Shown: piece after piece, positions 27,713 to 34,553 of the stretch | Position numbering within the stretch: the first letter of the stretch is position 1 | Layout: the number at the start of each line of letters is the position of its first letter | Source: Corynebacterium uterequi | GTDB taxonomy: Bacteria; Actinomycetota; Actinomycetes; Mycobacteriales; Mycobacteriaceae | Assembly (NCBI RefSeq): GCF_001021065.1 | Contig: NZ_CP011546.1 | Span: forward strand, 2,108,001 to 2,172,000 | Direction: 5' to 3' | DNA: 64,000 bases | The notes under the pieces: model-generated | The model's database searches: none | What the model saw: only the letters and a program-made list of their open reading frames with translations | What the model was told of the DNA's origin: nothing | Translations under genes and position numbers: made by a program

Positions 27713-29443
27713 TCAGAAGCTGCCCTTTTGATACATTTCCGAGTAGAGCGTGCAGCTACCAAGAAGCTCTTCATGCCTCCCCGCACCAACAACCCTTCCC
27801 GATTTATCCAAGACAATTATCTTATCTGCGGCTAGAATTGTTTTCAAGCGGTGCGCAACAATCACTATGGTTGCTCGCCCTTGTAACTGACCAAGAGCCT
27901 TAGTTATTTCTTCCTCGGTGATAGTGTCCAGACTCGACGTCGCTTCATCCATAAGGAGAATACGCGGCCTAGAGACGATAGACCGAGCTATCGCAATCCT
28001 CTGCTTCTGACCCTCCGACAGACGGTTGCCGCGCTCGCCGATGTGGAAATCCAACCCGCCCGGCAAGTTCTCCACCACAGTCATAGCGCCCGCAACAGAA
28101 AGAGCACGCTGACAGTCCCCGTAAGTTGCTGTCACGTTCCTTCCGTACCTCAGGTTATCTTCCAAACTTCCAGAAAACAGCGAATAGTCCTGTAAGACAC
28201 ATGATACCGATTGACGGAGCGATACCCGGGAGATCTGGCGAAGATCCTTACCGTCAATCAAAATCTGACCGGCGTAGTTATCATAAAACTTCATAATCAA
28301 GCTCAAGATAGTCGACTTACCAGACCCGCTCGGCCCGACAATGGCCGTCAAGGACCCACCCGCAATAGTTAGGCAGATATCGTTCAGAACTTCATCATCC
28401 GAATAGCTAAAGGAAACATGGTTCAAGGTAATTTCACCTTGATGAATGCTAAATTCATCGGCACCCATGTCTTCCATTTCCTTATCTAAAACCTCCTTAA
28501 CCCTTCGCAATGTCCCCTTAAATTCAAATAACTCACCCACTCCTTCCAACAGTTTTGAAACCGGTCCGACAATCTGAATAACGCAAAGGACGAAGGTTAT
28601 CATATCCCCAAACTGGAGCTCACCTCTTTTTACCAACAACCCAGAGTACAGCAGACAGCCCAAGGCTAAGAGAACTAGCGTCATAGAGGTAAGCGAACTG
28701 AGTATAGCGGAAATTCCAACCATCCTAACGAAATTTTCATACTTGCGGTTGAATAGCTCTAGCAAACCCTTAGAGTCTTGAGGAATCCCCAGAAACCCTT
28801 TGACCACCCGGGCGTTTCCAACCCTCTGACTAAAAAAGCTACTAACCCTGCCGATAAGTTCTTGGTGTAGCAAGAATAGCGATTCTAACTTTTTATTGAA
28901 CGGGAAGAAAATCGCTGAAGTGAGAAAAACGGCAAACCAGCAAACAACTGTGAGCTTCCAGTTAATAACCAAAAGAACAACGCCAATCGCGCAAGTCATG
29001 ACAAGACTGATAGCAAGTTCAGGAATAGTAGTAGTGACTATTTTCGCTGCTTTATTAACATCATTGGTCAGGCGGCTAACTAAGTCTGCCTCATCAAACC
29101 GCTCAAGGCAAGGGATTGGCAACGACAACGTATGCCGGGACAATCCCACCTCGAGGGATCGAATAAAGCCTGCGCCAACCAGTCCTAGCATGTACGTAGA
29201 AGCTCCCTGGATTGCATAGATGGTTAATATCGCCACCAGCCCTATACAAAGCAGTAGCCTATTCTCCAGTACAAGGGTCATCCGACCTTCGTCAACCAAG
29301 TCACCGATAACAATCGGCAGGCTCAAGGAAGCCAGTGCTCCAACGGCGCTGACCGCTACTGAAGCAGTGAAGAAGACTCTATTATCTAGGTATCGGAAAA
29401 TAAAGGAAAAGTCCGATTTAGCCGCATTTAAACTTCTGAACAT
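27713..29443 (-). CDS. Island ABC exporter (membrane-ATPase fusion)
   Basis: A 576-residue half-transporter with six helices (about residues 25-300) and a C-terminal ATPase: Walker A AIVGPSGSGKSTIL, signature RLSEGQKQRIAIARSI, Walker B ILLMDEATSSLD, H-loop IVIVAHRLKTI. No N-terminal C39 peptidase domain is present, so it does not itself remove double-glycine leaders; any processing would be by another protein. It is the last gene of the island operon, 17 bases after the ABC-2 permease gene. A role in exporting the cassette's peptide product is inferred from position only. Confidence 0.88.
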   Translation of the reverse strand: MFRSLNAAKSDFSFIFRYLDNRVFFTASVAVSAVGALASLSLPIVIGDLVDEGRMTLVLENRLLLCIGLVAILTIYAIQGASTYMLGLVGAGFIRSLEVGLSRHTLSLPIPCLERFDEADLVSRLTNDVNKAAKIVTTTIPELAISLVMTCAIGVVLLVINWKLTVVCWFAVFLTSAIFFPFNKKLESLFLLHQELIGRVSSFFSQRVGNARVVKGFLGIPQDSKGLLELFNRKYENFVRMVGISAILSSLTSMTLVLLALGCLLYSGLLVKRGELQFGDMITFVLCVIQIVGPVSKLLEGVGELFEFKGTLRRVKEVLDKEMEDMGADEFSIHQGEITLNHVSFSYSDDEVLNDICLTIAGGSLTAIVGPSGSGKSTILSLIMKFYDNYAGQILIDGKDLRQISRVSLRQSVSCVLQDYSLFSGSLEDNLRYGRNVTATYGDCQRALSVAGAMTVVENLPGGLDFHIGERGNRLSEGQKQRIAIARSIVSRPRILLMDEATSSLDTITEEEITKALGQLQGRATIVIVAHRLKTILAADKIIVLDKSGRVVGAGRHEELLGSCTLYSEMYQKGSF

Positions 29444-29460
29444 CTAGAGCCAGCAGCCTA

Positions 29461-30219
29461 TCAATACTGGACTCGATCGAATCGTTGCTTCGCCAAGAAG
29501 TAAATTAGAAGGTAGGAAACAACGAATACCAGGGTCATCAGTAGAAGCGCGGTAGTAAAACCAATCTTTTCGTAAACTCTGGCATAGCCGATTGGAAACA
29601 CCCAACTCAACCAATCTAAGTAGGGTGCAATAAAGGAGAACATTGCGTAAACAAGACCGCACAGCATAGAAACCCCGTTATTAGACCGCAATGATATTGC
29701 GGCGACGACTATTAGACAGATTATAAAGGTTCCAACTGTGCCCAGCAAGCTGATGAGGTCATGTTCGAAAAATTCCTGACCATCAGGAATAAATTTACCC
29801 GAGGCATAGGATTCTTTCACCACCACGATATAGTAGGTTATTGTTGCGGTTAACATGGTTAGAGCCACGTACAGGATTTGTATCAAAAAGATTGCAGATA
29901 GTTTGCCTCGCAGTATCGTCCCTCGATTCAAATCCTTGTAGAGGTACATCTGTCCGGACCGTATTTCATCGCCAAATATCGTACATACAGCGTAGAAGAA
30001 CACAATCAGCGGCAGAGTCATCTGGTATTGAGTGAACAAAACTGCATTGATGAATTCGAAGCAGCTCAATGAATTATCTGGTGCGCTCAACTGCATGAAG
30101 TTTGAGCCAAAAAGTCCGCCAAAAAGAAGAACCAGCGGATATAAACTGAAGGATAGACCTATAACAACCTCCTTCTTTTTAAGCAGAACCTTCACAAACG
30201 GAAGCGTCAAATAGTTCAC
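29461..30219 (-). CDS. Island ABC-2 type permease
   Basis: A 252-residue membrane protein with about six helices, including IGLSFSLYPLVLLFGGLFG, MTLPLIVFFYAVCTIFGDEIRSGQMYLYKDL and a C-terminal LLLMTLVFVVSYLLIYFLA. The FGDEIRSGQMYLY stretch after the second helix resembles the conserved E-x-x-x-G-T loop of ABC-2 permeases. Its start overlaps the upstream ATPase stop by four bases. The pair looks like the permease/ATPase modules used for bacteriocin self-immunity or peptide efflux. I do not recognise a specific named family. Confidence 0.75.
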   Translation of the reverse strand: MNYLTLPFVKVLLKKKEVVIGLSFSLYPLVLLFGGLFGSNFMQLSAPDNSLSCFEFINAVLFTQYQMTLPLIVFFYAVCTIFGDEIRSGQMYLYKDLNRGTILRGKLSAIFLIQILYVALTMLTATITYYIVVVKESYASGKFIPDGQEFFEHDLISLLGTVGTFIICLIVVAAISLRSNNGVSMLCGLVYAMFSFIAPYLDWLSWVFPIGYARVYEKIGFTTALLLMTLVFVVSYLLIYFLAKQRFDRVQY

Positions 30220-31112
30220 TTATCTTCTCCTTTGAATAGGTTTTCAAGACTGTCTTTCCTGGAGTCCACGCTTTTGATAAGATTTCGACTTCCCAATTCC
30301 ATATACAGCCGGTTCATGAGCGCATTGTCTAGCGTGGATGGAATAGCAATGCGATGACCTTCAAAGGCGACGTTGCTTTCCAGAAGTATCTTACTGAGTG
30401 TTTCATCGATATTACCCTCAGCTTCCGCATTCAGTGTCACCGTAGTTTTAATCAGATTATCGTTAACATTGTCGGTAAGATTGCCAGACTCGATGAAAAG
30501 ATATCGATTACAAAGCTCACGAAGTTCATTCAGCTGGTGACTCGAAATGATCATTGACGTACCGTTTTCAGATGACCATTTCTTCAGAATATCCAGTAGG
30601 CTTTGCACCCCAACTGGATCGAGCCCTACGAAGGGTTCGTCTAGAAATACTATACTCGGCTTAGAAACTAACGCGATTGCCAGAGCTGTCCTTTGCTTCA
30701 TACCGAAGGAGAAAGTCCTAGGCTTCCTCTTCCGTGCTTCCCAGAGTCCAACAAGTTCAAGCGTTGGAGCGATCTTCGGACGATCGTGATTTTTCTTTTG
30801 TATCTTCAAAAAGAACTCAAGGTTTTCCTCTACACTTATTTGCGGAAAGAAGGCAGGCTCGATCATGAATCCAAAGTCATCCAAAATATTCGGCGCTGAA
30901 AAAATATCTTTACCATTATAATGGATCGTCCCCTCAGTCGGCCGCTGTGCTTTGGAAAGCATTTTGAGAAGCGTCGATTTTCCGGAACCATTTCTTCCTA
31001 CCAAACCGATGATGTCGCCTTCGTTTAGGTCGAATGTTGCATCGCGCAGCGAGTAGAAATCGTTACCCGGAAATTTTTTACCGAGTCCGCGAACCTCGAT
31101 CACAGCTGACAT
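30216..31112 (-). CDS. Island ABC transporter ATPase
   Basis: A 298-residue ATPase: Walker A GLVGRNGSGKSTLLKML, Q-loop region FMIEPAFFPQISVEENLEFF, signature TFSFGMKQRTALAIAL, Walker B SIVFLDEPFVGLDP, H-loop IISSHQLNEL. The last 80 residues form a C-terminal extension as in BcrA/CcmA-type ATPases. It partners the ABC-2 permease that overlaps its 3' end. In epipeptide (Yyd) and bacitracin-type systems such pairs confer resistance to membrane-active peptides; here that is inference. Confidence 0.9.
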   Translation of the reverse strand: MSAVIEVRGLGKKFPGNDFYSLRDATFDLNEGDIIGLVGRNGSGKSTLLKMLSKAQRPTEGTIHYNGKDIFSAPNILDDFGFMIEPAFFPQISVEENLEFFLKIQKKNHDRPKIAPTLELVGLWEARKRKPRTFSFGMKQRTALAIALVSKPSIVFLDEPFVGLDPVGVQSLLDILKKWSSENGTSMIISSHQLNELRELCNRYLFIESGNLTDNVNDNLIKTTVTLNAEAEGNIDETLSKILLESNVAFEGHRIAIPSTLDNALMNRLYMELGSRNLIKSVDSRKDSLENLFKGEDK

Positions 31113-31113
31113 T

Positions 31114-31521
31114 CTATTTACTCCTTCTGACGATCAGAATGGACACGTATTGAATTATGAAGTATAACAGAGCAACAAACAGAATTTGCGAAAACGACAA
31201 CAGGTTTTCATTCACCGTAATTGTCATGCCTGCGTCGCTAACGGTATTCCTGTTAACGAAGCCTGCCCAGCCCTCGTCCCCCTGCAGCGTCAAAGACAAG
31301 ATGATATAATTAATAAACGATATTGCAGGAAGCAGGAGGTACGATACTTTTACCGGCTTCTTTGTCCATGCTGCAATAAATGTAAGAACAGCGTTGGTCA
31401 ATACTGGCAACAGATAGATCAAACCCAGGAAAGCGAGAATATCTATCTGGTCTATCCAATAAATCCCCGTAAAGTAGATAAAGGAATGAACTATGACCGC
31501 AACAACCAAGGATATAATCAT
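31114..31521 (-). CDS. Small four-helix membrane protein of the island
   Basis: A 135-residue protein with about four hydrophobic helices (residues 3-25, 28-50, 60-78, 107-130) and one extracytoplasmic-type loop (LQGDEGWAGFVNRNTVSDAG) between helices 3 and 4. No cysteine or catalytic motif stands out. It ends two bases before the ABC ATPase start and begins seven bases after the protease gene, so it is part of the operon. Immunity protein or transporter subunit are both possible; I do not recognise the family. Confidence 0.7.
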   Translation of the reverse strand: MIISLVVAVIVHSFIYFTGIYWIDQIDILAFLGLIYLLPVLTNAVLTFIAAWTKKPVKVSYLLLPAISFINYIILSLTLQGDEGWAGFVNRNTVSDAGMTITVNENLLSFSQILFVALLYFIIQYVSILIVRRSK

Positions 31522-31527
31522 GTTTCC

Positions 31528-32100
31528 TCACGATAAGAATTCGCCAACTAGTAGATTATGCAGACAGTGGAAAGCTATCGATGCTTGGATACCGAACTTC
31601 TCATTCAGGTAGTACAACACCAGCCCGGCCGGCACTTTTGCGATATTTGCTATAGGGTCACCATTCAGATGTAGCAGAAACGCGAATAAAAGCGTACCTA
31701 ATATGATTGCTCGATTCTTCGAAAATTTGCTTATCAGTACCGATAAAATTATCCATCTGAATAGTAGCTCCTCGCATGTAGCTATGGCAAGGTTATGGAC
31801 GATTTCTTGTTCACAATCCAGTGTCCATGATAGTAGACCCAAAAGAAGTGCAAGCGCGCCAGCCGACTTGTAGCCGAAATTTAACGCCATCATCTTGAAA
31901 CCTAGTGCTCGTGAAATCAACAGCGGAACCGCCACGAAGGCTAGTGGCGCATATATTAGGAGACATAGGTCCATGTGTAACCGATTTTTGAAACCAGCTA
32001 GTACGATAGTAGCGTTACCAATGTTGACTAGCATGCCAGCAATGACGACAAGCGCGATGGCCACAAGGAGACATTCGAATTTAGATTTTTCGTTTTTCAT
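31528..32100 (-). CDS. CPBP-family intramembrane protease-like protein
   Basis: A 190-residue protein with about six to eight helices and the three CPBP/CAAX motifs: EELLFRW (EExxxR), a His in FAFLLHLNG, and HCLHN (HxxxN). These form the metal site of Rce1-like proteases. Bacterial homologues are frequent in bacteriocin loci, where they act in peptide maturation or self-immunity. ATG 32100 gives the N-terminus KNEKSKFECLLVAIALVV. A TTG at 32130, with GAGGA upstream, would add ten residues. It follows the 29-codon peptide gene in the same orientation with an 84-base gap. Confidence 0.82.
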   Translation of the reverse strand: MKNEKSKFECLLVAIALVVIAGMLVNIGNATIVLAGFKNRLHMDLCLLIYAPLAFVAVPLLISRALGFKMMALNFGYKSAGALALLLGLLSWTLDCEQEIVHNLAIATCEELLFRWIILSVLISKFSKNRAIILGTLLFAFLLHLNGDPIANIAKVPAGLVLYYLNEKFGIQASIAFHCLHNLLVGEFLS

Positions 32101-32184
32101 GATCTTTAGGAAGAACGTAGCGGGAAGCAAGTATCGCGATTCCTCGGGTCTCGCTACGCGCCCGGATGAGATGGTGGTCCGGTC

Positions 32185-32274
32185 TTACCAGCGCCACCGC
32201 TTACCGGTATATCCAATCTTAACGATGCCGATGTTCACCTCATTACGAGTGAACAGCTTCTTCAGGAACTCCAT
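32185..32274 (-). CDS. 29-residue cationic peptide, putative precursor
   Basis: ATG at 32274 preceded by a perfect GGAGG six bases upstream, TAA at 32185-32187. The peptide starts MEFLKKLF, has a Val/Ile-rich middle and ends GKRWRW; it has about seven Lys/Arg against two Glu, no Cys, and an aromatic C-terminus. It is the first open frame of the island operon and lies directly before the protease gene, behind a good promoter (32320-32348). Size, charge and context fit a leaderless or short-leader bacteriocin, or a peptide pheromone. No modifying enzyme (radical SAM, LanM, YcaO) is in the island. I cannot match it to a named peptide. Confidence 0.6.
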   Translation of the reverse strand: MEFLKKLFTRNEVNIGIVKIGYTGKRWRW

Positions 32275-32319
32275 TGCGCACCTCCCTGCAACTCTTGCTG
32301 TTTCGTTCTGACGCCTTTA

Positions 32320-32348
32320 GTTCTAGTCCCGTGGAAGCCTATTGGCAA
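32320..32348 (-). promoter_or_regulatory. Promoter of the island operon
   Basis: On the minus strand, -35 TTGCCA (32343-32348), a 17-base spacer and -10 TAGAAC (32320-32325) lie about 45 bases upstream of the peptide ATG. Confidence 0.5.
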
Positions 32349-32430
32349 TGGTTAATTTTCCTGAGGCTACGATGAGAAGATTCTTAGACCGGCGAGCAGG
32401 CGATTTGTTACGTGATTAACCTGAAAGTGA

Positions 32431-32927
32431 GGGGCGCGTAACCCAGCGTTAAATTTGGGCACCCCTATTTGGGGTTGGGGACCTCGCCTCTCTTCTCAAA
32501 CCCTCAGTTTCAGACCATCTGGGTGGTCGTCGAAGGTTCGTACCGATGGCAAGCTACCGTCTTTGCGCGGCTACTCCAAATCCTCAAACGGATCGCCCCA
32601 CCTACCAGGTAGTCTGACTTCTTCCTACGCCGAGCGCGCAAGCCTGGATTCACTCCAATCCAAGAGACATCGAAAAACCAGGTAGGAGCCGTTTCCGCGC
32701 CGACCAAAACACCAGATGGATCATCCACCCGGACGACACTGGCTTCGCCGGCACTCCAACCTGGAGCCTCCGTGCAACCGGCCACCGTCCTATCTCCGAC
32801 CCAGCGACAGCGCTGGCATCTCTGACGCGGGCTGCTAAGATCTGCACGCTCGCACTCGCGCTCTGTTGGTTAGGGTTCGAGTGCGTCACGCTTTATGACG
32901 TTTACCCAGAAAGTTGCAGGGCTACAC
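32431..32927. other. Gene-poor stretch right of the island
   Basis: Composition returns to high GC. Open plus-strand fragments read NPQFQTIWVVVEG and, in another frame, TRWIIHPDDTGFAGTPTW through LTRAAKICTLALALCWLGF. They are interrupted by stops and frame shifts, and look like decayed coding sequence that I cannot assign. No start with a ribosome-binding site was seen. Confidence 0.35.
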
Positions 32928-34499
32928 GTGCTTAGTATCTTCGCAGACAACATATTCTTGACCATGTTCCTGGTGATCGCCCTCGGCGCCGGGCTTGGCG
33001 CGGTGCCCATCGGCGGCATCCGCTTCGGCGCCGCTGGAACGCTTTTCGTCGGCCTACTCGTCGGCGCTCTTATTCCCGAACCCTCCGCTGACCTGGCCAT
33101 GCTCCAGAGCTTGGGCCTCGGCCTGTTCGTCTACCTCGTGGGCCTGGAGGCCGGTGAGAGCTTCTTCAAGCAGCTCAAATCTCAGCTGGGCTTGATCCTT
33201 TCCGCGGTTGCGGCGATCGCCGTCGGTGCGGCTGTCGCCGTCGTCGGCGGGTTGCTGCTAGGTGTGTCCCGAGAGATCACGGTCGGTATCTTCTCCGGTG
33301 CGCTGACGAACACCCCGTCGCTGTCCCTGGCCCAGACGCAGACCAACTCTGACCTGCCGGCCGTGGGGTACTCCCTGGCCTACCCGACGGGCGTGGTCGT
33401 GGCTATTCTCATCGTGTCCGTCTTCGTCAACCAGAAGTGGAAGGCCGCGAAGGACACCAACAACCCGGACGATACGGTCTTTGAGAAGGCTCGCGTCATC
33501 TTGAACAAGGACCTCGCAGTCGAGGAACTCTTCGAGCTCGGCGAAGGCCGCGTGCGCATTGCCAGCGTTCGCCGCGGCGGGGTTACTCGTGTCGTCAACA
33601 AGGACCTCGCGCTGCTCAGCGGCGACGAGGTCACTCTCTTTGCCGCCAAGTCCGTCCTCAAGGACCTCATTAAGGCGGTCGGCACGAAGGCGCCGCGTCG
33701 TTGGGCCCGGGAGCGCAATGTCGCCATGGATGAACTGACCGTTTCTAACCCGTCGTTGCCCGGCCAGCGCATCGGTGATCTTCCGCTGTATTCCCAGTTG
33801 GGCGCGGTTATCACCCGCATTCGCCGCGTCGACGAGGAGATCCTCGCCTCCCCGGACACCTACCTTGAAGCCGGCGACATCGTGGAGGTCATCCACCCCG
33901 TCGGCAAGGAAGGCGACCTGGAGACCTTCTTTGGTGACTCCAAGCGCAGCGTTTCTGAAGTGGACCTTGTGACCTTCGCTGGCGGTTTGGGCCTCGGCTT
34001 CGCCGCCGCGCTCATTGTTATCCCGCTGCCCGCCGGCGCCGCCTTTGCTCTCGGGTCGGCGGCCGGCCCGCTCATCGCTGGCCTCATTCTCGGCGCGATG
34101 CGCAATACTCCGATGGGGTCGACGTGGAAGCTGCCGCGCAGCGCCAACTTCACCCTGCGTCAGTTCGGTCTCATGCTCTTCCTTGCTGCCGTCGGCATCG
34201 CTTCCGGCCCGGCTTTTGCTGCTACCGCCATCAGCATGACCGGCTTGATTTCGGTGATCCTCGGCGGCCTCGTCGCCGCGGCCACGCTCGTTGTCTTCTA
34301 CCTTCTTATGCGCGTCCAGGGCATGTCCGCCGCCCGCGCTAGCGGCGGCGCGTCGGGCATCATGAGCCAGCCCGCCGTCCTGGAGTTCGCTTCCAGCAAG
34401 GCGAAGGACCCGCGCGTCATGATTGGTTACAGCACCGTGGTGACCGTGGCCGTGATCGTGAAGATCATCATGGTGCCGCTCATGCTGCTCGTCATCTAG
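32928..34499 (+). CDS. AspT/YidE-family transporter with two TrkA-C domains
   Basis: A 523-residue secondary transporter of the aspartate:alanine exchanger family. Five hydrophobic helices at the N-terminus (starting FLTMFLVIALGAGLGAVPIGG) and five at the C-terminus flank a cytoplasmic part with two RCK_C (TrkA-C) domains (about residues 180-255 and 265-345). Those domains often bind a regulatory ligand. GTG 32928 is preferred because it places the first helix at the start as in homologues; an in-frame ATG exists at 32895. Substrates in this family include dicarboxylates and amino acids. The actual substrate here is unknown. Confidence 0.82.
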   Translation: MLSIFADNIFLTMFLVIALGAGLGAVPIGGIRFGAAGTLFVGLLVGALIPEPSADLAMLQSLGLGLFVYLVGLEAGESFFKQLKSQLGLILSAVAAIAVGAAVAVVGGLLLGVSREITVGIFSGALTNTPSLSLAQTQTNSDLPAVGYSLAYPTGVVVAILIVSVFVNQKWKAAKDTNNPDDTVFEKARVILNKDLAVEELFELGEGRVRIASVRRGGVTRVVNKDLALLSGDEVTLFAAKSVLKDLIKAVGTKAPRRWARERNVAMDELTVSNPSLPGQRIGDLPLYSQLGAVITRIRRVDEEILASPDTYLEAGDIVEVIHPVGKEGDLETFFGDSKRSVSEVDLVTFAGGLGLGFAAALIVIPLPAGAAFALGSAAGPLIAGLILGAMRNTPMGSTWKLPRSANFTLRQFGLMLFLAAVGIASGPAFAATAISMTGLISVILGGLVAAATLVVFYLLMRVQGMSAARASGGASGIMSQPAVLEFASSKAKDPRVMIGYSTVVTVAVIVKIIMVPLMLLVI

Positions 34500-34540
34500 G
34501 CGCCCGGGCCGGTGAATCGCCCCGTGTCACCCGCGACTCT

Positions 34541-34546
34541 TAAGAT
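34541..34546 (+). promoter_or_regulatory. -10 element of a leaderless gene
   Basis: TAAGAT ends seven bases before ATG 34554. The same TTAAGATGAG context precedes the gene at 38476. Confidence 0.6.
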
Positions 34547-34553
34547 GAGCGGT

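Larger units (their letters stand above)
27690..32430. other. Low-GC island with a peptide/protease/ABC cassette
   Basis: From just after the ahpD hairpins to about 32430, base composition drops visibly (AT-rich codons such as AAA, AAT, ATA and TTA abound) compared with GC-rich flanks on both sides. All six genes inside point the same way (minus) and are packed with gaps of a few bases or overlaps, from a 29-codon peptide gene at 32274 to the ABC exporter ending at 27713. No integrase, transposase or tRNA flanks it. This is the pattern of a horizontally acquired bacteriocin or peptide-signal cassette. Confidence 0.8.

Noticed and set aside
32185-32274. The 29-codon frame as a tryptophan-type attenuator leader
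   Set aside because: Only two Trp codons, no terminator/antiterminator pairing seen after it, and the downstream genes are transporters and a protease rather than amino-acid biosynthesis.
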